The position numbers and the translations under genes are program-made. 64,000 nucleotides of DNA from Anaerococcus vaginalis (GTDB lineage Bacteria; Bacillota; Clostridia; Tissierellales; Peptoniphilaceae), in NCBI GenBank assembly GCA_018363915.1, contig JAGZMY010000002.1, positions 117,462 through 181,461 of the forward strand, given 5' to 3'. Positions 51,607-60,808 of the stretch are shown piece by piece (position 1 is the first letter of the stretch; each line of letters opens with the position of its first letter). A model generated the notes under the pieces. That model saw only the letters and a list, made by a program, of their open reading frames with translations. It was not told the origin of the DNA and ran no database searches.

Positions 51607-53244
51607 TTATATTTCAATTTTACCTATAAAGTTCCAATAAATCCAAATGGTTTGTTTCTTTAAATTTATGCCTGGAACTTTTTCCGATTGTTCTATATAA
51701 ATCTTATCTACAAAAGTTCTAATTATTTCTGGATCAAGTTCTTTAATATCCGTGTACTTTCTAACAAGTTTTAGGAATGATTCCACATTAAGTTCTTCCT
51801 TCTGCGATTTTGTAATAGTTTTTTCAAGTTCAGCTACTCTTTTTTGAAGTAGATTTTCTCCTTCATCATAAGCTTTATCCATTTTTTCAAATCGTTGGTC
51901 AGATATTTTACCTTCCAAGTTATCTTCATAGAGGTTTTGAACGATAGAGTCAAGTTTTTCAATTCTATTTTTAAAATCTTCCAGTTCCTTTTTCTGACTT
52001 CTTAATACTTGATTTAACTCGCTGGTTTTCTTTTTAAAAACTAAATCTACAAATTCTTGCTCATAGTCTTTTGCAAAGGATGTAACTTTCCTAATCTCCC
52101 TCAGAAGAATTTCTTCAACTTGAATATTCTTAATTTGATGCGAAGTACATTTTCCTTTTTGCTTTCTATAGGATGCACAAACGAAGTATTCTTTATCTTG
52201 AGACCAGCCTTTACCTCTTACTTGATATAATTTTGCTCCACAGTCTGCATAGTAGAGCATACCAGATAGGGCAGGCATTTCTCCTAAACTATTATGAACT
52301 CGCCTTGTTTTTCTTATCCTTTTTACAATATCAAAGGTTTCTTCATCAATAATCGGCTCATGAGCATTATCAAAGATAACCCATTCAGACCTTGGATTGT
52401 CTACGCTCTTTTTAGTCTTATAAGATTTTCTCTTTGTCCTAAAGTTTATGACTTTTCCTAGATATTCCTCTCTATCAAGAATATTGGAAACAGTATCAGG
52501 ATTCCAATTTCCTTTAATTTCGGGAACTTCTACAGGAAAATTGAGTCCTATAGACTTAAAGTGTTCAGCAGGAGTTGGAATTTTTCTATTCTTTAGTTCA
52601 CTTGCAATTTGACTTGGACCAAAACCTTTAATACAAAGATTAAAAATCAGTTTTACAGTTTCAGCTGCGACCTTATCAACTATCCACTTATTTTTGTCTT
52701 CCTTATCTTTTAAATAACCATAAGGTGGATTAGTTGTTAGAGATTTTCCACTTTGACCCTTAGCTTTAAAAACAGCCTTTATCTTTTTGCTTGTGTCTTT
52801 AGTATAAAACTCGTTGAAGATATTGATAAAAGGTGTAAGGTCATTTTCAACTTGGTTATTTGAATCCACACCATTATTTATAGCGATGAATCGTATATCA
52901 TTATCTGGAAATAAGACTTCTGTATAAAATCCTACTTTTAGATAATCCCTACCAAGTCTACTCATATCTTTTACAATAATATTTTCAACTTTTCCATCTT
53001 CAATTAAGGCCTTTAGTTTATTCCAAGAGGGTCTATCAAAGTTCGTTCCTGAATAACCATCATCTACAAAGAACTCTAGGTTTTTAAATCCCATATCCAG
53101 AGCATATTTTTCTAATATGTCCTTTTGATTTCTTATGGAGTTACTTTCGCCTTGAAGTTCATCATCTCTTGAAAGCCTACAGTATAATGCTGTGATCTTT
53201 TCAGTAGCTGAAAAGTAAGAAGACTGTCTATTTAATTGTTCCAT
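51607..53244 (-). CDS. Large serine recombinase (TnpX/integrase type)
   Basis: 545 residues. The resolvase catalytic domain starts 'ITALYCRLSRDDELQGES' with the nucleophilic Ser in 'SNSIRNQK', then 'DDGYSGTNFDRPSWNKL' and 'DMSRLGRDYLK'. The recombinase domain covers about 170-290, and the zinc-ribbon-type domain has 'YYADCGAKLY' and 'FVCASYRKQKGKCTSH'. A coiled coil spans about 385-480. ATG 53244 follows 'agagga'. It would integrate and excise the element. Confidence 0.93.
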   Translation of the reverse strand: MEQLNRQSSYFSATEKITALYCRLSRDDELQGESNSIRNQKDILEKYALDMGFKNLEFFVDDGYSGTNFDRPSWNKLKALIEDGKVENIIVKDMSRLGRDYLKVGFYTEVLFPDNDIRFIAINNGVDSNNQVENDLTPFINIFNEFYTKDTSKKIKAVFKAKGQSGKSLTTNPPYGYLKDKEDKNKWIVDKVAAETVKLIFNLCIKGFGPSQIASELKNRKIPTPAEHFKSIGLNFPVEVPEIKGNWNPDTVSNILDREEYLGKVINFRTKRKSYKTKKSVDNPRSEWVIFDNAHEPIIDEETFDIVKRIRKTRRVHNSLGEMPALSGMLYYADCGAKLYQVRGKGWSQDKEYFVCASYRKQKGKCTSHQIKNIQVEEILLREIRKVTSFAKDYEQEFVDLVFKKKTSELNQVLRSQKKELEDFKNRIEKLDSIVQNLYEDNLEGKISDQRFEKMDKAYDEGENLLQKRVAELEKTITKSQKEELNVESFLKLVRKYTDIKELDPEIIRTFVDKIYIEQSEKVPGINLKKQTIWIYWNFIGKIEI

Positions 53245-53316
53245 ATTTTCCTCTTTTCGGACAGCCTTCAAGTGGCAATTACATATTCCCGTACTTTTCA
53301 GACTATATCAAGTTAA

Positions 53317-53493
53317 TTAGGCTGATAAACTCGCTTTATTTAACTCATCTACATTATTTAAAATCAGATTTTTAATAATCTGTTCTACACTCTTTTTTGC
53401 ATTTTCACTTTTCATAGAGTGAACTGTAAAGATTGTGCCAGATACTTCGATATTCTCCGACTTTTTAATCTCATCATTTTTAGTTTCTACCAT
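53317..53493 (-). CDS. TnpW-like small transposon protein
   Basis: 58 residues beginning 'MVETKNDEIKKSENIEVSG' and ending 'NNVDELNKASLSA'. The middle has 'TIFTVHSMKSENAKKSVEQI', resembling the small TnpW family often placed next to large serine recombinases ('...FKVN.HF...AKET...KI.RLI'). RBS 'aagga' lies about 9 nt upstream. It sits 5 bp after the capsid gene and 72 bp before the recombinase start. Confidence 0.7.
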   Translation of the reverse strand: MVETKNDEIKKSENIEVSGTIFTVHSMKSENAKKSVEQIIKNLILNNVDELNKASLSA

Positions 53494-53498
53494 TGGCC

Positions 53499-54446
53499 TT
53501 ATCCTTCAATGGATAAAGTAAGGACTAAATCCTTATCCATTAGCTTGGCATATAAATATTCTCGCATGATGAAGTCTTGGTGTTGTTTTAGAATAAACAT
53601 CTCAGATAATCTTTTTATTGTTGGATTTTGTCTTTCAACAATCCAGTAGTTTGAGAAATCTCCAAAGGCGATAGGTTTTAAACCTGTATCGATATCGGGC
53701 ATAAAGTTTGAGATTAGAATATCTTTTCCCATGAAGATGCCATCACATTGATTCCATAAGAAGTTACCTTGACCATCTTTTAAGCTTTGAAGATAAAGGG
53801 CAGTTTTATCATTCATTATCCATTTTGCATTTTCCCTGTACTCGCTATCTAAAGAGAAGAATAGTTTTTTCAAGTCATCAAGCTTTAGTTCTTTTGTAGC
53901 TGATAGGCTTTTAATATCTTCGTCTACTAGAAATCCTAATGGTTCTCCATTACCAGATCCAGTGATAAAAGCTTTATCTTCAGCCTTGGCAAAATTATGA
54001 GCAAAGGTATCTAGGATTATTTTTTCAATCTTAGTTTGAGGATTATTTAAAAAGTCTTCGTGTATTGTAATTAAGTTAGATAATTTGTTGTATTCTAAAT
54101 TCACATCCACATCTTTCATTTCTAAGACAGCTGTAAATAGGTCATGTTCTCCTGATTTTGTCCAAGTTGCCATAGATTTACTTGGAAAAGTTACAATAGA
54201 AGATGAATCTACATCATTTTTTAAAACTGTAGCTTCTTTTCTAACTACGCTCTTTTCTGTAAGTTTTTCTCTGAAGTATTCTGTGCTTTCTGTATCCATA
54301 AAAGGAAAGCCATCTTGGATAAGACCAAGAGCCTTAATATCTGAATAAGATGATTCATCCTTGTTTCTTAAATAATTCCATAAATTAGTTTTATAGGAAT
54401 GAGCAGACAATATTTCGTTTCTTTTTGATTTTTCTTTAATTAACAT
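53499..54446 (-). CDS. HK97-family phage major capsid protein
   Basis: 315 residues. 'FITGSGNGEPLGFLVD' is the hallmark of HK97-type capsid proteins, with 'AKWIMNDKTALYLQSLKD' and 'DILISNFMPDI', and 'FGDFSNYWIVER' near the end. No scaffold or delta-domain or separate protease is visible and no portal, terminase or tail gene lies nearby. RBS 'ggagaaa'. The element may make capsids from a helper phage or use the protein otherwise; encapsulin-like use is less likely. Confidence 0.88.
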   Translation of the reverse strand: MLIKEKSKRNEILSAHSYKTNLWNYLRNKDESSYSDIKALGLIQDGFPFMDTESTEYFREKLTEKSVVRKEATVLKNDVDSSSIVTFPSKSMATWTKSGEHDLFTAVLEMKDVDVNLEYNKLSNLITIHEDFLNNPQTKIEKIILDTFAHNFAKAEDKAFITGSGNGEPLGFLVDEDIKSLSATKELKLDDLKKLFFSLDSEYRENAKWIMNDKTALYLQSLKDGQGNFLWNQCDGIFMGKDILISNFMPDIDTGLKPIAFGDFSNYWIVERQNPTIKRLSEMFILKQHQDFIMREYLYAKLMDKDLVLTLSIEG

Positions 54447-54603
54447 AAATTTCTCCTTTATATTTTTATATTATCCAGGGTATTAAATACTTTTTTTAAT
54501 ACCCCCTTTGAACCCGTCTTTTTGTGCGTAAAAGGGCGGCACCGTTGATAGGAAAAAGTCTCCTGAAGATTAGGGTGCCCCCTGGGTCACAAATTATTTT
54601 TTA

Positions 54604-54807
54604 CTATCGATATATTCTTAGGCTTCTTATTAAAGAAGGGAAAAACATATTTTTAAATCCTCCATCAATTACAAGATAAGACTTATCTCCTTTAGCAAGG
54701 ATGATTTTATACTTATCTTTATTAATTACATTTAGGACTTCATACTTTGTGTCCTTTAGGTCCACAGCTGTAAGTTTATCTTTTTTAAAAATATCTCCAA
54801 TAATCAT
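54604..54807 (-). CDS. Hypothetical small element protein
   Basis: 67 residues, unrecognised. A beta-rich pattern ('YEVLNVINKDKYKIILAKGD', 'YLVIDGG') suggests a small barrel. The RBS is weak. It lies upstream of the capsid gene across a 157-bp segment (54,501-54,590) that is unusually GC-rich for this region. Confidence 0.5.
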   Translation of the reverse strand: MIIGDIFKKDKLTAVDLKDTKYEVLNVINKDKYKIILAKGDKSYLVIDGGFKNMFFPSLIRSLRIYR

Positions 54808-54831
54808 TTCTACTCATTTCAAAATATCTGG

Positions 54832-54910
54832 GGCAATGTGGCAGGTGAAAACTAAACTTCCTATAGAGAATAGAAGTTTTAAGTCCTATATATTTACATG
54901 CCACATTGCC
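54832..54910. repeat. Nested inverted repeat 1 of the mobile element
   Basis: Outer arms ggcaatgtggca (54832-54843) and tgccacattgcc (54899-54910), 12 bp perfect. Inner arms aaacttc / gaagttt. The related copy 55405-55472 lies on the other side of the gene 54,919-55,320. Confidence 0.8.
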
Positions 54911-54918
54911 ACCTTTAT

Positions 54919-55320
54919 TTATAGACTAAAATTATTTTGATTCAGAAACTCTACAACACTTTCTGTTCCTTTGAATGGAATAACTGTGTCTTGATTATCC
55001 AGTGTGTAGTTGTATATTTTTTCTTTGACAAGTTTTACAGGTGTCTTGTCGGACTTATGAAGAATGATCGTATCTCGTAGCTTAAAGGCATTCTCCAATA
55101 ACTCTTCAGTGACTTTTTCATTGTTTCTGTAAAGGCACATATCCTTACAATATTCAGTTAAGTCTTTTAAGTCATTTAGATTGATTTCGCTTTCATCCTT
55201 TTTAATGACATACCTATCATCTTTTCCTCTTTTTAATTCTGTAGATATTCCCTTTGGGGAAGTCACCACAATCTTATCTTTTAAAGTAAACTTTCTTTCT
55301 AAATCTTCTTTTGTAATCAT
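54919..55320 (-). CDS. Hypothetical element protein
   Basis: 133 residues, unrecognised. It is charged and soluble, with two similar halves: 'LERKFTLKDKIVVTSPKGIS' (3-22) and 'LENAFKLRDTIILHKSDKTP' (74-93), suggesting a duplicated small domain. RBS 'aggagg' is near the start. It is flanked on both sides by copies of the nested inverted repeat, which may control it. Confidence 0.6.
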   Translation of the reverse strand: MITKEDLERKFTLKDKIVVTSPKGISTELKRGKDDRYVIKKDESEINLNDLKDLTEYCKDMCLYRNNEKVTEELLENAFKLRDTIILHKSDKTPVKLVKEKIYNYTLDNQDTVIPFKGTESVVEFLNQNNFSL

Positions 55321-55404
55321 TTATATTCCTCCTAATTTTTTAACTTTGCTTTAAACTTCTAATTACACACAATCATAAGCACCACCTCCTTAAATGAGGG
55401 CAGG

Positions 55405-55472
55405 TGTGGCAGGTAAAAAAGTATTATCTATATAGATACAAGATTTCTAAATTAAATTTTTCATCTGCCACA
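55405..55472. repeat. Nested inverted repeat 2 of the mobile element
   Basis: Outer arms tgtggcag (55405-55412) and ctgccaca (55465-55472), inner 14-bp palindrome tatctatatagata (55425-55438). The shared 'tgtggcaggt.aaaa ... tgccacattg' frame matches repeat 1. Confidence 0.75.
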
Positions 55473-55484
55473 TTGTCACAGACT

Positions 55485-57789
55485 TTATAGAAATTCTGAA
55501 ATTAATCTATAGCCTATTAGGACTGTGGTCTTGTGTTTTCCATCCTTTGGTCTTTTTCTTTTGATGGTAGCTTTAGACTCCAAAGATTGCTTAAAGGTCT
55601 TCATGCTTTCAAGGTAGTAGCCATTTTCTAAAGACCAAGACCTATACCTTTCGTAAACTTCAGAAGTTCTGACTTCATAGTCTTTTCCTTCTTCTAAGCA
55701 ATCTTCCATAAAGATAGCAATCTTATCTGATTCCTTTTGATATTTTAAAGTTGCTTTCTTTACTGAATCAGGAATAGTTAGTCCTTCTTTTTGTAAAAGT
55801 TTATAGCCTTCAATGAGCCAGTTTAGTATTGCAGACTTTACTTCTTCTTTTGCAAATTCTGTCTTTAATGTTTTGTCCTGTTCCTCTTCAGTAAAATGTC
55901 TATCAAAGGGAATGATGAGCATTCTTCCACTGGTAAATACAGTCACATCATTAACTATGGGTAGGTAGTTGGTGTTGATGTAGATTTTAAATTGAGGTTT
56001 AAAGTCAAAAGAGTTCTCATGGAGAAACCTTGCATTAATAGTGTCATTACCAGTAAGACTTTTAACTTGTGCAACATTTAAGGGTAGTCCCTTGCCTGGC
56101 TCTGGAATATTTACAAAGCGTACTCCTGCAAGCCTTGCTATCTCTTCACTGGGTCCAGAACTATTTACTTTGTTTTTTAGAGCCAGCGTTTCAGGTCTTG
56201 ATGCACAAGCATAAGTTCCAAGAACCTTTAATATGGATTCACAAAGAGTTCCTTTACCATTTCTTGTAGTCATTCCATAGAGGATTGCCATGCACTCATG
56301 CCTTGTGTCTCCTGTAAGCCCATATCCTAATATCTTTTGTAGGAACTTAGCTTTTTCTTTATCTCCACTCATAATTTCATCAATGTAGATGTTCCATCTA
56401 TCATTTAATGACTTAGAATCATAGATAACATCAGCCATTTTGCTTAAATAGTCAGAACTTCTGTGTTCGTAAAATTCCATTGTTCTAAGATTTAAAGTTC
56501 CATTGGTACAGTTTAAAAGGTAGGGGTCTTTATCGAAGTCAGATACATTTAATGGATGATGAACTTCTGCATCTTTTAATACACTGACCCTATAACCTCT
56601 TGCTTGCCATCTGTTTGAGAATTTGACATAAGCCTTTCTTTTATGTTCGTCCTCAATATCAAGGGCAAGGATATGAAGTAGGTTTGCAAGTTTCATACAT
56701 AATTTCATAGCTTTTAAACTTCCAGTATCAGCTATCCAGATTCCATCTTCGTAGAAATACCAAGCTTTCCTTTCTGGAACATAACGAAGAGAGTCCTTGT
56801 AAAAGTCTGCGAATATTTTTCCTGCACCCTATATCTGTCCAAGAATACTTTGAAGATAAAGGAAGTCCCATTTCTTTTAACTTTTCAATAGATAAGTTAA
56901 ACTCGATGCTTGGGTCTATTCTTGCAATAGGCTTATAGACATCTTTTAAAGAAGAGATTACTTTTTCAATGGTTATTTCTCCATAGGTCTTTCCTCCTCG
57001 ATTTTCATCCCACTTATCCCTAAAAAGTTCCGATTGCCTAAAGAGCCTATCTATCTGGTCAGTATTTCCACCAGCATAAAATGCGAGTATTGAAGTTAAG
57101 GCTAAGTCTGCTTCACTGTAAGAGGGATAGGATTTAATATTTCCAGTCCACAAATTTAAGAATTTTTCATTATTCGTGGCATTAGATGCCTTTTCAATAA
57201 CCTCCTCATCACTCAAATAGCTTTTAAAATTTTGTTTAGTAGACTTACTTTGTTTTTCTCTTTTCAGATATTTTTCTAAAATCCAGAGTAGTCCTTTGGA
57301 TTCTTTGACAATCTCACCTTCTTGATAGACATGACCTGTCACAGTTACAAAGCGATTAGTAAAGCCAGCAACATAGACTTCAACTTCTTTAGTCTTCATC
57401 TTGTAAATGTCCTTGTTGTAAGTTATTGAGTTTGGTAGAAAAGTAAAGATTCTAAGCCCCTTACCACTTGGACTAAATTCAATGTATGACTGTGGAAAAT
57501 GGCTAACTATTTCTTTTGCTAAACCATTTAAAACTCCATTAATCACACAGCCAGCAACATCAATAGCTACAAGCTTTCCATCAACTCTTATCCCAAGTCC
57601 ATCATAGGAACTAAGTTTTTCAGATGCTTTATCAAAGGATGTAAAAGTCTTTGGATTATTAACGGATGCATAGCCTTCTGTAGTTGGATTAAAAGGTATC
57701 TTTGTCTCCCTATTATTTCTTGTTTCATATTTCCATAAGCACCAGCTTGAATTTTCTTTTAGATATTCTGGTATATTTTCTAAATTCAC
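55485..57789 (-). pseudogene. D5/P4-type primase-helicase, frameshifted
   Basis: Two adjoining ORFs are one gene of about 767 codons broken by a single extra G at the ccc run 56827-56829. Removing it restores '...YSWTDIGAGKIFADFYKD' through to 'LRYVPERKAWYFYEDGIW' and the second ORF. The N-part is AEP-primase-like (GTG start 57789), but the usual acidic motif reads 'IDVAGCV' where DxD-H is expected. The C-part is an SF3/D5 helicase with Walker A 'YGMTTRNGKGTL'. It would start replication of the element; as written it is not functional as one protein. Confidence 0.85.
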
Positions 57790-57827
57790 ATATCTACTTC
57801 TTTCATATTTTTTTGAAGAAGAAATAT

Positions 57828-58250
57828 CCCCTCATATTCCTTAGGACAGTTAGAAGAATTTTGAGTAATATTTTGTCCTCTACCTATATAAGTAAAGTTA
57901 GGATTTGATTTTCCGGTTATTTTGAAAAATATTTTCTTATCCTAAATGACAGGTAAAGAAATTCAGTAGTTTTTAAACCTGTAAGAAAATTTCTCCCTCT
58001 ACTAGCCCTAAGACATTTTTGATGGTTTTGTTAGGTTTTATTTTTCCTCTTATATCACAGGCGAAGAAAAACATAGTTTTTTTAACCCGTGCTAAAAAAT
58101 CCTTCTCCTAATAGACTCAGGACATTTTTAAAGGATTTGAGTAATTATTTCTTCATCTATTTGTATAAGAAGATTTGAAATGAATTTTCTGGTTATAAAA
58201 AAAATATTTCTCCCTTCACTAGCCATAAGACAAAATGATGGTTTTGATTA
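57828..58250. repeat. Degenerate ~108-bp tandem repeats upstream of the primase
   Basis: Four related units start near 57,828, 57,992, 58,102 and 58,209. Each opens with a 'tctccc..c.actag'-like stretch, then (a/g)gaca-N-ttttg and a short hairpin (cctaa/ttagg, ctca/tgag). Two units share a 'caggyraagaaa ... aacc' half. The 619-bp gap 57,790-58,408 has no gene. An iteron-like origin or regulatory array is the likeliest role. Confidence 0.55.
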
Positions 58251-58284
58251 GCTGTTTAAAAGATTTAATTCTTTGAATTAAAAA

Positions 58285-58306
58285 AAGACGGAAATAAATC
58301 CGTCTT
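58285..58306 (-). terminator. Hairpin facing the primase side
   Basis: Stem aagacgga / tccgtctt (8 bp), 6-nt loop, then seven T on the minus strand. No minus-strand gene lies just upstream of it, so it may end a short antisense or leader transcript, or insulate the repeat array. Confidence 0.65.
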
Positions 58307-58408
58307 AGTAATTTTAGAATATTAAGCAACACCATCAATTTCTAGCGAAGTATAAAAAATACTAACAATGCTATATAATATAGATAGTAAATGTATGGAG
58401 GGTGTAAA

Positions 58409-59263
58409 ATGTATACAAAAAGCAACATGTTAGACTATTATAGAAAGTCCATATCTGACACAATTACTAAGGCTCAGAAATTGGACAAAAATAATAAAAA
58501 AAGCAATCTTGTAAATAAGAAAATGAAGGATTTATTAAATGAATTATTAATAATGAATCCCTCGCCTGATCTAAATTATATTCTAATGGCACACTATACA
58601 TACTATATAGTCATGTTAGAATCCAGAAATGCTGTTTGGAAATATGATTATATGGCATTTAGTCGTAGAATTGGAGAACTATGGGAGCCCTTTTGTAAGT
58701 TAGCTTTTGAATACGCTAATACCGATGTCAAGTTCTATGAACCTGAAAGCTACGATCAATATAAATTAAAGTTATCTTCAGAAATAAATGAATTTATATC
58801 ATCATTAGACATTAGTGACACTGAGGTAATAAAATTAAAAAACTACACAAATGCTCTTTGGGGACTATCTGAAAGTGGAGCTATAAATTTAAAAGAAGAT
58901 TTACATTTTATAGTAGACAACAAATATTATGTAGTTGATTTTAAGAGTGGATTTAGTTCAAATGAAAAGGGAAATGTAAATAGACTACTTCAAGTTGGAA
59001 AGATTTATTCTAGTATAAATTATGAATGTTTAATTTTTGTTAGACAAAATGAAGAAGAAAACAATCATTATTTACAGACATTAAAACATTCTAAGATTTG
59101 GGATGTATACTGTAGTGATGAAACCTATGAAAAAATCTTTTCAATAACTGGTGTTGACCTAAAAACATGGATGAAGGAAAATATGAACTGGGGTCAGGAC
59201 ATAAGTAAGGAGTTTAAAAAATATTTGATAGACAATAAATTAATGCAATATTTGACTTGGTAA
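58409..59263 (+). CDS. Probable restriction endonuclease (PD-(D/E)XK fold)
   Basis: 284 residues. The core 'DLHFIVDNKYYVVDFKSGFS' (about 166-186) gives the PD-(D/E)XK signature (Asp, then Asp-x-Lys), preceded by a helix with 'RIGELWEPFCKLAF' (Glu). ATG 58409 follows 'ggagggtg'; an ATG at 58391 overlaps that SD. A methylase gene lies 64 bp downstream, so a type II system is likely. The target sequence cannot be inferred. Confidence 0.72.
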   Translation: MYTKSNMLDYYRKSISDTITKAQKLDKNNKKSNLVNKKMKDLLNELLIMNPSPDLNYILMAHYTYYIVMLESRNAVWKYDYMAFSRRIGELWEPFCKLAFEYANTDVKFYEPESYDQYKLKLSSEINEFISSLDISDTEVIKLKNYTNALWGLSESGAINLKEDLHFIVDNKYYVVDFKSGFSSNEKGNVNRLLQVGKIYSSINYECLIFVRQNEEENNHYLQTLKHSKIWDVYCSDETYEKIFSITGVDLKTWMKENMNWGQDISKEFKKYLIDNKLMQYLTW

Positions 59264-59282
59264 TGGAATTTATCTATAATAG

Positions 59283-59312
59283 TTCTAACTTAAGCTAATA
59301 CTTAAGTTAGAA
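59283..59312. promoter_or_regulatory. Perfect inverted repeat between nuclease and methylase genes
   Basis: Arms ttctaacttaag (59283-59294) and cttaagttagaa (59301-59312), 12 bp perfect, 6-nt loop, ending 15 nt before the methylase start. There is no T run, so it is not an ordinary terminator; an operator or attenuator balancing nuclease and methylase is plausible. Confidence 0.6.
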
Positions 59313-59327
59313 TTATTGGGGGCAAAT

Positions 59328-60791
59328 TTGGATAAAAAATTACAAGCATATTATACAAATTCAGATTTTATAACTGATTATATGATTAATAATCTAGATT
59401 TAGAGAATAAAGATACCATTTTAGAGCCAAGTGTGGGTGGATGTATATTTGTAGATAAAATACTAAGTGCTAACAAAAATGTATATATAGATGCATATGA
59501 TATTGACGACTATGCAATAAGAGTTGTGAAACAGAAGTATAGTAATAAAGAAAATATAAAAATTTATGAATCTGATACTTTGTTTGATGAAAGATTAGAC
59601 CTACTTTCTGATACCCATACAGGATACACGAAGATTATTGGTAATCCACCTTATGGTGCATACTTAAATATGGATGTAAGAAAAAATCTACAAATCAAAT
59701 ATTCTGGAATTTATACTAAGGATACCTACGTTCTATTTTTTTACAGATGTTTAAATCTTTTAAAACCTAATGGGAAAATGGTATTTATTATACCAGATAC
59801 ATTTTTGTATCTAAATATGCATAAAAATTTTCGAAAATACCTATTTGGAAATTTTTGTGTTGAAGAAATTGCTATTTTCCCTTCTAAGTTATTTCCTGGA
59901 GTTTCATTTGCATATAGTAATTTATCGATAATTACTGTCAGGAACGATAAAACAAAAATATTAGGAAACAATATATGTGTTTATGATGACATCACAAACG
60001 AAACTCAATTTAATGACATTATTGAAAATCGCATGAAGCCTAAATTTATAGCCCAAAAATCTATTCTTGATAATCCTAACTATAATCTTTATTTAAATAA
60101 AAGCACAGAAAATTTAATACGTCAAACAAAAATTACTTTAGGTGACTTAGCTGACTGTGTTACTGGAATTTATACTGGGAATAATAAAGGGTTTATAAAA
60201 GTCTTAGATGAGAGAATTCGTAATTCAAAAGGATACCAAGTCATTAGTAATGAAGAAATAAACTTAAACTGGAAATCAATTGAGGGAATAGAAACAAGCA
60301 GATGCTATGTTCCTTTAGTTAAAGGCAGCATAAAAACCCCTTATAGAAATATAAAAGATGAGTGGTTTATAAATTGGAGTAAAGAAGCTATATGGCATTA
60401 TAATAATGATAAAAGGGCAAGATTTCAAAATAGTTCTTATTATTTTAGGACTGGTATCGCTGTGCCGATGTTGAAAAGTAAAAAGGTAAAAGCTGCTATT
60501 ATAAATGGTAAAGTATTTGATCAAAGCATAGTCGGAGTGTTCCCAAAAGATAACTCTAATATATATTTTCTATTAGCTTTATTAAACTCCAATATCGTTA
60601 ATAAGATAATACACAATATTAATCCTACTGTTAATAATTCAGCCAATTACCTAAAAAGGATTCCTATACCTAATTATAGTCGCAACGAATTTAATAAAAT
60701 ATCTGAATTAGCTTATAATTTAGTTCATTACAAAGAAGAGAATAATGACATTTTAGATTTTATGATAAATGAACTTTATTTTAGGAAATAA
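59328..60791 (+). CDS. N6-adenine DNA methyltransferase (Eco57I/TaqI-like)
   Basis: 487 residues. SAM motif I 'ILEPSVGGCIFVDKIL', catalytic motif IV 'NPPYGAY' (about 105-112), and a C-terminal target-recognition region (about 260-480) resembling TaqI-C domains ('SNIYFLLALLNSNIVNKII'). It methylates adenine in the site cut by the upstream nuclease. TTG 59328 is favoured, with 'tggggg' 5 nt upstream; TTG 59316 is possible. RBS-to-start and the inverted repeat suggest translational control. Confidence 0.88.
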   Translation: MDKKLQAYYTNSDFITDYMINNLDLENKDTILEPSVGGCIFVDKILSANKNVYIDAYDIDDYAIRVVKQKYSNKENIKIYESDTLFDERLDLLSDTHTGYTKIIGNPPYGAYLNMDVRKNLQIKYSGIYTKDTYVLFFYRCLNLLKPNGKMVFIIPDTFLYLNMHKNFRKYLFGNFCVEEIAIFPSKLFPGVSFAYSNLSIITVRNDKTKILGNNICVYDDITNETQFNDIIENRMKPKFIAQKSILDNPNYNLYLNKSTENLIRQTKITLGDLADCVTGIYTGNNKGFIKVLDERIRNSKGYQVISNEEINLNWKSIEGIETSRCYVPLVKGSIKTPYRNIKDEWFINWSKEAIWHYNNDKRARFQNSSYYFRTGIAVPMLKSKKVKAAIINGKVFDQSIVGVFPKDNSNIYFLLALLNSNIVNKIIHNINPTVNNSANYLKRIPIPNYSRNEFNKISELAYNLVHYKEENNDILDFMINELYFRK

Positions 60792-60808
60792 ATCAAAGAG
60801 GAGGAAAA

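Noticed and set aside
54501..54590. Small coding gene on the minus strand in the GC-rich stretch
   Set aside because: About 30 open codons exist but with a stop immediately upstream and no start or RBS.
57828..58250. CRISPR array
   Set aside because: Units are long (about 108 bp), degenerate and unevenly spaced, with no short identical repeats, unique spacers or cas genes.
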